Assembly: GCF_000204055.1 (NCBI RefSeq)
Contig: NW_006768769.1
Location: forward strand, 1,441,677-1,505,676
Reading direction: 5' to 3'
DNA from: Melampsora larici-populina 98AG31
Taxonomy: Eukaryota; Basidiomycota; Pucciniomycetes; Pucciniales; Melampsoraceae
DNA length: 64,000 nucleotides
Both the position numbers and the translations under genes were made by a program. Positions 1 to 10,312 of the stretch are shown here, in pieces; position 1 is the stretch's first letter, and each line of letters opens with the position of its first letter. The notes under the pieces are model-generated. The model was not told the origin of the DNA. It worked only from the letters and a program-made list of their open reading frames with translations, and ran no database searches.

Positions 1-530
1 GGAAGTGCCCATCAGTTTGGGACTGAGAGTGTTGGTAGAGAACAACAGGAGAGCTTGATTTGAAAACTTGAGGGAATTTGTATTGGTAGATAGGATGTGA
101 TGGAAGTAGTTGGATTTTTGAGTTTGAAATACTATAAAGTGAGATTTTGAAGAAGATATTTATATCTTATTTAATTTAAACAAGAATAAATTCTGAGCCT
201 TAATTGAACAAATAAAAGATTAGGAAGATATTTAAAGAGATAGGAATTACTAATCTATACAAGCTTTTTTTTAGTTTTTTTTTCTTTGCTCTGCTTTATG
301 ATTTGATTCTTTAATTGATTAATTGATTGATTGATACAAACAACATAGATATGAAAATTGAATTTATGTGATGTATCATTTATGACTGCAAAGGTGTATA
401 TTGATTGAATGGTTTGTCTATTTATGGTTTTGAAATCAATTTCTATATGCAAGAATTTTATCTTTTTTTTTGATTTACTAGATTGAGAATTGCAATTATT
501 GTGGGGGTCTTATTTAGGTGAAACTGTCTC
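1..530. other. Intergenic, no gene recognised
   Basis: AT-rich sequence with T-rich runs and TTGATTGA-type simple repeats near 310-335. An ATG on the minus strand at 12-10 could be the start of a gene lying to the left, but only four codons are visible, so this cannot be judged. No other gene is supported. Confidence 0.4.
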
Positions 531-882
531 CAACGCCTGAGCCAATCCAACACAAATGTTGGTAATGTATTGGTATTGTATTGCCAATCTGAGATCAAAA
601 GTCTGATTTTCCCATATTGGTTCAGCTAATAATCCAATATGAGGACTGAGTTTTTTTCCAAATTGGCTATGGGCAACACAATTCATTCCACTGAAAATGC
701 TGAATCATAAGTTTCTGCTGCTTTGACCATATTGTGTTGGCTTGTATCACTTGAGCAATGCAATATGGGCCAAAAAAATATTTCTCCACATTGTATTGCA
801 AGTTGGTTGAGATATATTGGTGTCCCAATATGACATAAAAAGGTCAGATATGTTTTATCATGTTGAATTGGTTTAGGTGTTG
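531..882. mobile_element. hAT-like MITE with degenerate terminal inverted repeats
   Basis: The ends form an imperfect 25-bp inverted repeat. The left end begins CAACGCCTGAGCCAATCCAA, and the reverse complement of the right end begins CAACACCTAAACCAATTCAA. About 19 of 25 positions match, and all differences are transitions. The CAAC start resembles the termini of the larger hAT element at 6218. The interior is rich in CAATATTGG-type motifs and codes for nothing convincing. No clear 8-bp target duplication is visible, so the call rests on the TIRs alone. Confidence 0.5.
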
Positions 883-1698
883 CTGCCACCAAGTGCCATC
901 AAGATAACTGAAAAAAAAGCTTCTTTTCTGTCACATTCCTGCCCACCAGCTGGAAGCCTTTTACAGATATTAAGAACAGCTTAGTCAGAGACAGTGAGTT
1001 TTTGCAATTTTTAGGTCCTCAGAGCTCTGCAGGGATACAGAGATAATAAAGTGAGCTAGAAGATTGTATGCAGGGTAAGCAGCAGTTTGTGGCTTTCATT
1101 GGCCCAAAAGGCTATATGTTGGCAAAATGATGAGATATTGGTGGTCAAAATCTCTTCAGCCAAAATTTTCTTGCTCACACACCCATTTTGTGGATACACT
1201 ATAGGGGATCCTCTTGCTGAGACTTGCTTGTCAAAATAGACTCAGTTGGTCAGATGCAGAGAACATATTTCTCATGTGTTTTGGGGAGAGGGTACTAAGA
1301 GCCTCAGGTGATCAATGAGAATTGTCTTACAAAGCAGTCCTTTTCCCAGTTGATGGGAGTCATGTGTGTACTTCAAACTAAGTGAGTTATGGAATGAAAT
1401 TGGTTTAAATCTAGAGGTGTAATATAGTTGAAGTTTTCCAATGGAAAGACGAGTTTGACTCTACCAGCATGTCCAGAAAGCAACAAAGTAAAGGGACAAT
1501 AGGTCTGCTCTTGAGAATACTAGTATTGTAAAGCAGTAGAATTCGAAGATGAAATTAAGTGCTTTGCAAGTTGCCATGTTTTATGTCATCAGCCAAAGAT
1601 ACTGATGGCACTGTGAGCTTATTTTTTGTTGATGAAAAGAGCGATCAGCAAAACTTAAAACAAAGTCAATGTTAAAGATGAAAGTGCCGGTAGAGAAT
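883..1698. other. Intergenic, nothing recognised
   Basis: No open frame with coding character and no strong repeat was seen. The right part is the 3' flank of the minus-strand gene that ends at 1699. Confidence 0.4.
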
Positions 1699-4292
1699 TT
1701 AGATATTCAACGCCAATCCTTTTCTACACGCCACCACCGTGGTTTCTCCTGCGCGTCTTAAGTGAGCCACCTCTTTGTGACGAACAAGTGAAAATGTGAT
1801 GTGAAAGATAGATTTGATCAGAACAGGGAATCAAGTAAAACTCTGCAAAACTCGTGACAAACCTTCAAGCCTTGTATCACAGACTGGAAGATCAAAAGTG
1901 CAACCGATTTTACTGTCTGGCTTCAATCCTCTGTTTTTTTGACAATCACACAAAAACGGATTAGAGAACCAAAAATGATACGTCTAATTTCAAGACTGGA
2001 CGTACTCAGGACTTGGTCTTCCATCAATTTTCAGATTTCTGTCTTGGCATGCCCAAGCAGATTGAGCCAAGAATTCTACAGAGTAACCGTATTTTGCTTC
2101 GATCAGATGTGCGTTCAGAATCTTGTTGACCGTCTTTTTTCCTTGACCTCTAACCAAATTCATCATACTACATCAATTTTGGTAAAAATTTGTATCGTCA
2201 ATTCTTCTCTGATTCCACTGCTCAGCAATTTTGCGAAAATGGCTGATGAGTGGAGAATTTGACGTACAGTCCTTCGGGACTACAATACGAAAGATATTCG
2301 TCACCGAACCAAGCACCACCAGGACCGCGACCATCGCATTTATCCTATACAAACAAACATATATGTACCATTACCGTAGAGAATAATGATCAGCTGGCTC
2401 CTCATGAAGATACACATCGAGTACCTTTCTCGGAGGTCAAGATTCAAATCAATATGACATACACTTCCAATGGTAACAAAAACGTTCTGGTGGTATGAAA
2501 AGGGGACAAAAGTAATCAGAAAAATCGTCGGGTAAAGTTGAGGTATACGAGATGAGAAAGTGATAAGAATACTCGCCATAGATTTCAGTACTTGTGCAAG
2601 TGCACTTAACTTTACCGTTTCGCGAGTTTGATCCTGTAAAAGAGCCTTGGTTGGATTAGGCGTCATGAATTTCCCGCTCTTTAAAATTCCCCAAATTCCT
2701 TCATCCGATGAGATTGGAGAGCTGATTCCAATTTGCGATGAGACAGCAATTACCGCTCGCAGATGGTCTCTGAAACTATTCAGATAAGTATTGATGGTCG
2801 TCCACTAGGAGTTTTTGGGGGTTTGAAAAGAGATGGGAATGGTAGTAGACAAATTTGCATTTTCTGTCTCAGCGTCAAAGTTCTGATCTGGACGACTCAA
2901 CGGCCGTAATAAAACAACTTACCGTGCCAAAGTGATTTCGTGGGATCGATTGAGGTGCTGAGCGTCGCTTCAAATGACTCGTTGTAAACGACAGCTCCTC
3001 TTGAGTAGTTTGAGCCCTAGGTAGTTCAAGCTTTGTGGTTATACTTTCATGCTGATCTTGGTCTTTTAACAGTTGTGTCATCCAACTTGCCCATGCTGAT
3101 TCCTTCATGATGCTATCCCGAATGGTCTTTTGCATCGAGATAATTTCTTCTTGCTCACTCGACTCACTCGTCGTTGTGAAGTCACTAGCAATATCTTGAG
3201 TGCCCATCATACGTAGTCGAAATTTTTGATCAATCGATGTCTGAAGCTGACTTAAGCGGTTCATATTGCTTGCTAGGTCATCATCACTCTTCTTTATTTC
3301 ATCTGGTGATACATTTGCAAAGATGGTGTCCCCGTCGACTGGCTCATATGACCGCTTTGCTAAAGATCTCTTGACGATACCAGCAGCTCCGAATGCAGCC
3401 ACTCCACCAGAAGCCTCTGTAGTTTCGACAGCGACTCCCATAGCAGGAGCTATCCATGTTCCGGCAAATCCGATTATAAACCCGAGCAATGCAGTGGCTG
3501 CGACTGCTGTAAGCGTAATTGCTAGATGAATCGTTTTTTCGTGTGACTCATCCGGGTCGACCAAGCTGTGTTGTGAAGATAGAATAGGCGAGATGAATGT
3601 CAAGACTCTGGTGGTACTCTCAACTATGTTACTTTGAGATCATATAATCTGTAAAATAGAGTGAATGCAAGAAAACCTACAAGTCGTTGATCATGTCTGA
3701 GGAAATTTCTGTGTTTCCCAATTTTTACAAACGAGGTCTTTCATGATCAAAAAATTCGCAGAAAAGGCACATTGCTCAAAACCACAACTTTATAAAGTCA
3801 CTTACCACGAACTTGGGTGATAGCCGCCGTGATGGCTTCATAAAGGGAATTGACGTATAAATTCCACTCCTGAAGTCCGTAGAGTGTAAACCAAAGCTGA
3901 GCTTGAAAAGGGCTACATTGCTAAAAAAAAGTTTTAACTGAATGAGACTTAATAGATCAGTTAACGTGTCTAAGAGTTTTTGCACGAACCTGGCCTGCCA
4001 AACAATTTTCCCCAAGACCGCAGACGAAGTTTGTGACCTTGTTCAAGAATGTAAAATCTTCTAATTTCATCACTCGACCTCCAGGAAAGTTTCGAATGTA
4101 ATCATCTATCCTCAATTCCTGCCAAGTTTGAAGTGTGACAGGGTATATTGTACACGTTGAAGGGCTAGATAAACTATGTTGAGGATTCGGTTGGCTCATG
4201 GTCGGGTCAGGTGGCGAAATTGATGATCTCACTATAGATACGGGATTTTGGAATGTGAGTGAGAGACCCAAGAGAAAGCCCCGTGATCGCAT
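1699..4292 (-). CDS. Ten-exon secreted or membrane protein, uncharacterised fungal family
   Basis: Exons on the minus strand: 4292-3990, 3920-3806, 3708-3681, 3631-2923, 2804-2577, 2486-2463, 2344-2268, 2167-2006, 1930-1863 and 1772-1699. They sum to 595 residues with consistent phases. The N-terminal part carries the pattern CLAGQ-QCSP followed by W-x-x-L-Y-x-x-Q-E-W-N and N-S-L-Y-E-A-I. I associate this pattern with a family widespread in fungi whose function I do not know. A hydrophobic, alanine/glycine-rich segment of about 35 residues (coded near 3525-3420) is probably a membrane span. A Cys-containing C-terminal part follows (DKCDGRGPGGAWFGDEYLSYC, then CTFDLPVC). Exon 6 is only 24 nt, and the intron before it has a GC donor (ATG|GCGAGT). 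The N-terminus is not a textbook signal peptide, so the exact start is uncertain. Confidence 0.7.
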
Positions 4293-6209
4293 TTTCGAAG
4301 AGTGCGATAAGGCAATGCCGAGCGAGACTTATACTTGAGTTAAGTTGAGGGGTGTAGGATGCCGAACGCTGACAATGAAAGTGAAGACCGAGGATTGCAG
4401 GCTACGTATAACGGATTATGTTGATTTTTTGACGTATTTTGCAATCAACTTCTGGAGGCGAAGTTTCCTGCAGGATGAGCTTGACAAGTTGATACGGACA
4501 GAGGTCTATTGGAGTCTAGGCAGGATTTCTTCGATCTGATACAAGCTCAAGTAATCAACTTACATGCCCTTAAAGATGTGTACAACTTTTGGCGAAACAG
4601 TTTGCGGACATTGAGACTAGTCTCAAGGATGATGCAGAGTTTCACACCCAGTTTTTGATACGGAAATGTTTCATGGATAAAAATCCGAGGAGCTTGCGGG
4701 AACTAACGTATGTATGGCATTCGGATTCCGAACGCAGCAAGCTTTTTACACCAATATGTAGTCGAAGACAACATTTCGAGGCTATGCCGGCTTGCTGAGC
4801 ACGACAGGATCACCACGCGTTTGTTTGTTCTCATTGCCATTTGTTGTCCAGAGCTTTGACCGGGAATTCAAACGTGATGGATTTTGAAACATCTGAACGT
4901 CAGTCAAAACCGTTAGCACAGATATGCGGTTTGGCTGCTGGAAAGTGATCCAGCATCAAGTTTCCTGGCGGTTCTCCTAAGCTTAAAAGCCCCTCACCAG
5001 CGCGTTTGCCGCGCCCTCGCAGAGGGGCTTACAACGGACTCGTGATTTTGGTGTGTGAGCTCCAAGCATTAAGTCCCCTTATGTTGGTTTTTTACTTTTC
5101 TGCTTCACCTCACCGTAGAAATTGTTAAGCTTCTGGCAGGTCATTCTTCATGAAATGGTACATATCTGGGTACCACGCACATTGGTGTATGCAGAAAGGA
5201 AGGGTTCTAAATTTGTGATGTAACATTGCTGATTTGGCGCTTTCAAATTTCATCGAGGTATTTTAGGTGGTCATAGGTCATCTATTAGACAACATAAGGC
5301 TTGTTTTTTGCATTTTTGACACAGGTCTCAAGCAGTGCAAGAGTGCCTGTTGGTCATGAAAGCTATATTCAGACATGAACAAGTTAAGCTCGTGGTTCTC
5401 CTGTCAAATGATCCTGTTGGATAATCATCAAGACCTTCTCTACTTTGAACCACTACACCACAGAGTGATATGGCCGGTTTGCAGACTGGGATGGAGGTTG
5501 TCTGCAGACCGGCCTTTCTTAATATAGTCACCAACCTTCTGCAGAAGGGCTCTGGTCCCACTATCTGCAGACTGTCTTTTTAATACTGCCTGCAGCCTGC
5601 CTCTGGGTGGACTGAAAGCGGTAACCAGAGGGTTGTCCACCATTCTGGGTGGATAGACAAAAAAGGTAATGGTGGTAGGGGGCCTTGATGGGACCAAAAA
5701 TTGGCTGGATAAGTCCCAATGGGTGGTGGGTACACAGTGTGATTTGGGAATATCCCATTTTCCTGATAGGCTGCCTGATGATTTGCCAATGTAACTGGGT
5801 GAAAGCAAAACCCTGTGGGATACTGATACAGTTGAGGTGCATTACTATCAAGGCTATTGTGCAAACTTTGATCAGTTTGGTTGTGATTCTGTTGGTGGAG
5901 AAATCAAGTCATGCTGTCAGGTTGTGGCACTGTTGTTGAGAGCAGTGCAGAGTCTTCAAAGTTGGCAACAAGATTGAGCATGCAAGGGAGACAATAGATG
6001 TAATTTTCACTCTTCCTTCTTGTGAGCAAGAGGTAGGGACTCAGTCTATTTCTCACTTGACTGCTAAACTTCCTTCAGGAACAGTGTACATAGGATTGGA
6101 TAAGTTTACTTGACCACCCACTATATGTCTAAATGAGAGGTGATGAGAGATCTGACTGTCTGGATTGTGTAAACAATGATGCCTCCGGACTGAACTGCAA
6201 AAGCGGGTG
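4293..6209. other. Intergenic with palindromic GC-rich patches
   Basis: No gene is supported. It contains a GC-rich hairpin (listed separately) and, around 5470-5625, several copies of CTGCAG-centred motifs (GTCTGCAGAC, TCTGCAGACT, TGCCTGCAGC) that look like remnants of a degraded mobile element. The short open frames here overlap one another on both strands and lack coding character. Confidence 0.4.
4987..5030. repeat. GC-rich hairpin
   Basis: AAGCCCCTC (4987-4995) pairs perfectly with GAGGGGCTT (5022-5030) around a 26-nt GC-rich loop. It stands out from the AT-rich surroundings. It is probably a transposon end or structured repeat; no known RNA family was matched. Confidence 0.45.
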
Positions 6210-6217
6210 GTCACAAG
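6210..6217. repeat. 8-bp target site duplication, left copy
   Basis: GTCACAAG directly precedes the left hAT terminus and recurs at 16784-16791 directly after the right terminus. Eight bases is the duplication length typical of hAT elements. The base shared with the right TIR makes the boundary ambiguous by one. Confidence 0.75.
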
Positions 6218-6224
6218 CAACACT

Positions 6225-6435
6225 GGCACAGCTGCGCTGTGCTGCGCTTCAGGAGAGGCAGCGCGTTGCGCAGCGGACTCCCGCTCTTAGCAAAACTCAA
6301 GTCGAGCAGCGAAACGGTCCACGCTGCGCTGGGATTGGCAGCGCAGCTTGTCTCCGCTGCTCAAAAGTATTGGAAGTGTGGGCGTTGCTGTAAAAACGCC
6401 CGCTGCGCTGCTGAAGCGCTGCAAGCGTCGAGAAA
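6225..6435. repeat. Left subterminal GCGCTGC repeat cluster of the hAT element
   Basis: About a dozen GCGCTG/CAGCGC/GCTGCGC motifs in both orientations lie within about 210 bp, making this a local GC peak. The mirrored cluster at the other end shows they belong to the transposon. Binding by the transposase is inferred from known hAT biology. Confidence 0.65.
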
Positions 6436-9400
6436 ATGTTTACAAAACTTTTATTAAAAGAATGATGAGAATTTAAAAAAATAAACACACAAACGTTCAC
6501 AAAAATATAATTGAAAGAAAGACAAGAAGTTATAAAAAAGGAAACATAACTAAAGTAGTTGACTGATTCAACGAGAAGATTTAGGCATATAGTGCGCTTT
6601 CACATAGTCCACATAATCGGGCATCTTTGATGCTTCCATCAACTTCATGAATTCCGTGCCAAGGGATACTCCCTCACGAAGCCAAATGAGAGTAGACACT
6701 GCCCTTTCGATGGTGATTGACACCATGCTTCCTCGACTGGCAGCACAGACATCAGCTGCAGCCGAGAAGATTCTTTCGGGTGCAGCCGAAGAACCAGAGC
6801 AGGCAAGATAGTCGTGCGACATCGCAGCAATGATCGGGTATTGATTGGAATGAAGCTAAAGAGAGAGGATGAGGATTAATGTCAGCCATGATGGAAGATG
6901 AATAAATAATAAACTACATACCTTCCACCAAGCTAGCGCAGAGTTAGGATCCGCCAAGTCATACTCCGGAGCTTTCATTCGATCGCGACCACCCAGGTAG
7001 TCTCTAACCTGATTATCATCTCCCATTTCTTCTTCTTGTATATCGTTATAAAGCGCAAAGATTGATGGCTGTTGTTCTTCTGTGAGATCAGATTGATCAT
7101 TGGCCTGAGCGCCTGAGTTTTTATCCTTGCTTGCAAAGGATGTTTGATACTTTTTGAATTGATCATTGAAGAGAGCCTCGGCTTGGATTGATGTTGATGA
7201 GGTCGGGCCAAAGAATGTGTGAAAGAATCGAAGGCAAAAGGCTGGATGAAGCAGGCAGGCCATGACCAAGGTTTCACAGCCGAGGGCTTCATCCAAGATT
7301 TGTTGCGTCTTCTCTAACATTGCTGCTATCATTGGATACATTGTGTCTGAAGTGTCTAGTCGTTCGGATCGTGCCTGCAAAGATTTTTTAATCTCGACAT
7401 ATTCTGCTAACACCATGCACCCAGTGGGCTTATCGCCTTCCATACGTTTAGTGACGTCAAGAAACGGCTGAAAGGCCCAATTTAATTAGTGACAATCATA
7501 CTCATGGTACACAACAGACAGACCAACTAATTTGACTTACTTTAAGCTTGGCATTTAGATTTCTAACTTGAGCCCACTCTGAAGGTGAAACAGTTAATTC
7601 GTGAAAATACCCGTATGGCTTACCATTTTTGCGAGGCCGTCGGTTTTTGGTGTGAACTCGAGCTAAGTCATCTTTGAGAAGTTGATCGATGGCCTGAATA
7701 TCATTATGAAAAACAAATTCAATACAATAATTATTAAAAATTAAATGTGGAGCTTACCTCACGAGCCATCCAAGCTTTGTGACGACTTATATATTTAATG
7801 TTCCATCGAATACCGTAAGCGGCAATCAAAGATTCAACCTCGAGTCCTAAACTACATTTAACTCGATCAAATTCCTTCCGCCAGGCTGAAGAGCTCGTAA
7901 TCCGTCAAACAATAAAATCAATCTATGCAGCAGAGTCAAGTCAATTGAGAAGGTTCAAACCGAAGAAATAACAAATTGCTTTGGAAAAATACCTTAGTGA
8001 GAAGAGAATCAAGCTTGTTTGCTTCTCTGCGATGAGTTGGTTGAACTTCATTTTCAAGAGCAAGAAATGGATCTTCTGCATCTTGTGTATTGGCGGCGTC
8101 CCACTCGTCTTCTTCAAAATTGGCTAGATCGGGCTCTACATCATCTTCTTCTCGTTCTGCAAGCTCCTGTAGGTTAGGTTCTCTGTCGAATTCATCCACA
8201 AGTGGTGGTTGAGGTACATCTGGTACCTCAACTACAGGCCCAAGGTCAGTGATTTCAGATTCTTCTTCTTCTTCTTCTTCAATTATATCGGGAACAGGGC
8301 CGCGCATGGCCGACTTCGTTTTCCTAGGAAGGGGAGTTTTGAGACCGAGTGCTGTGAGGCCTGCGCCAACAATTAGCGCCATCTTGTGGCAGAAACAGTA
8401 GATGTGCATCGTGGATGGATCCCAAGTGTATTCGGCGATACAGTCTGATTCGAGGAACTGGGCGTGCATTTCCCTCGCCATGGTGTTGTTGTTAGAACCG
8501 GAATCGGTGGTCTGGCAAAGGAGGTGGATAAAGCAAACAAAATGAAAGAGCATGTCAGTTCTATTTGGGTTTATATCAAGAGACATCATGAAGAAGATGA
8601 AATCGTAGGAAAAAGATAAATAAGATGAAAAACTTATCTTGCTAACCAATCCCCTCTTGACAAACACATTAACCATGGGCTCCGCGAGCCATTTACCTTT
8701 ATGTTGCCATGCCACCAGCTTCAGGGTAAGGTGACAAGTTTTGAATTGCCAGTCTTTGTCGATAAAGGTGACCGCGCCACCGATAAAACCGTGGCGGTTT
8801 CCTTTAGTCGTCCACACGTCTTGTTGCAGGCAAAACTTGCTTGTCAAGCCCTGTGGTAATATTCAAATGGAGATCAGTACTCGATTCTTTGAATAAAGTA
8901 CTGAAAAACTTACCCTAAGCTCATCAAAAACATTCTTCTTCATCGCAAGATTCAACCTCTTTGCCTCTTCTGCAGCCCATCGTCGTCCATACAAACGTGC
9001 TTCAGGGCGTAGGAACTGCACTGCGGATCGTAGCCAAGCGTTGTTCATTCGTGACCATGGAAGTGCTTGACGCACAATCCAAACGCACATCATTTGGTTG
9101 AAAGTCAAATTGTCGAAAGGAACCTTTTGTCCTATAGTGACAAACGATGAGAGAGTCCCAGGTTGATTCTTCTTAGCAACCTCTTCTTGATGCGCCAACT
9201 CTGCCAACGACGGTGGCACTTTCAGACCTGATCGTCGAGCTTGATTTCGACCAGCGCATCCAGTCTTAGAGCGACCAGGTGCCGGGTTGCCGTCGCGGTG
9301 ACACTTGAGGTTGTTTGTTAAGTTACTGCGGCTGACCCAAACGATAAAAGGGTGGTTCTTGTTTGTTGAACAATGAAGACAAGGATATGAGAGGGGGGGG

Positions 9401-10043
9401 AGATCCTGATCCTGCAGATTAAATATACAAAACGAAAAGGAAGAAACATCAATATGATTGAATGGTTATGAATTTCAATCAATCAATGAAAACTCACGTC
9501 TGTGGGTTTGCGAAAAGGTTCGCCATAGTACTGAAGAAGGTCATCGTTCTCTTGTTTACTTAATTTAGGCGCTCGTTGTTGGACCTTGTCGTTTTCAATG
9601 TCTGAATCGGCACGTAGTGTATCTTTGGTAACGAAAGCGGAACCGGTTCCGGTGTCTATAGCCTGTGAAACCAAAGTCGTATCATTAATTTCAAGAACTT
9701 GTAATTAATGATACGATTAAGGTAAAGATATGTAACCTTTACTTACTGGTGATTTGTTAGTAGTCTTCCGCTTCTTGTTTGGTGCACCCTTTTTCTTTTT
9801 CTTGGTGGGTTCGCTTTGCTCGACTTCAACCCCGGATCCGGATTGGGATTGGTCCTCGGAAAGGTCAATGGCAGCTGGTCTTTTTGTAGTTAACGGGGTA
9901 CTGTCAATTGAGATTCGACGTCGGCTATCTGGGCTGGGCGAGACCATTCCAGGGTTCGAAGGTGGATGTCGGATACGTGTAGGGCGGCTAGATGAAGGAG
10001 TCCCACCACCGGGAGTTTGTATTTGTTGTTGAGAGGAAAACGA

Positions 10044-10048
10044 AAGAG
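10044..10048. repeat. 5-bp target site duplication of the Ty3 element
   Basis: AAGAG at 10044-10048 and again at 16107-16111 directly abuts the two LTRs. Five bases is the standard duplication for Ty3/gypsy integrases. It proves insertion into the hAT gene, not a rearrangement. Confidence 0.9.
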
Positions 10049-10219
10049 TGATATGACTTGAGAGGACTGAAGGATGCAAGAGAAGGCTCAGAAGGTACTC
10101 TGGTACTGATGATTAGATTGCTAAGTGAGGAAGCACTATCTGTGCGCTGAGCCAAGTATAATAAGAACTGCTAAGTACATAAGTGTCTAAGTACTCGTAG
10201 CGCTACATGGGTCGTAACA
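10049..10219 (-). repeat. 3' LTR of the Ty3 retrotransposon
   Basis: 171 bp, starting and ending with the TG...CA dinucleotides. It is identical to the other LTR (15936-16106) except at one base, G at 10102 versus A at 15989. Near-identity means the insertion is recent. Confidence 0.95.
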
Positions 10220-10233
10220 CCACTCCCCCTTCC
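10220..10233 (-). promoter_or_regulatory. Polypurine tract for plus-strand priming
   Basis: Read on the minus strand, GGAAGGGGGAGTGG lies immediately upstream of the 3' LTR, exactly where the plus-strand primer of an LTR retrotransposon must be. Confidence 0.8.
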
Positions 10234-10312
10234 ATGTCTCAACCCCCTCTTGCAGGTTAGCATCTATCCACGGGTTGGCATTAAAAAACCCGTTGGGAAA
10301 AAGCCTCACCCT

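Noticed and set aside
4987..5030. Self-cleaving ribozyme or terminator
   Set aside because: It is only a GC-rich stem-loop. No known catalytic core is present, and intrinsic terminators are not expected in a fungal nuclear genome.
5440..5864. Overlapping minus-strand frames of 90-120 codons
   Set aside because: Three frames are open over the same GC-richer DNA and none has coding character. The CTGCAG motifs point to a repeat remnant.
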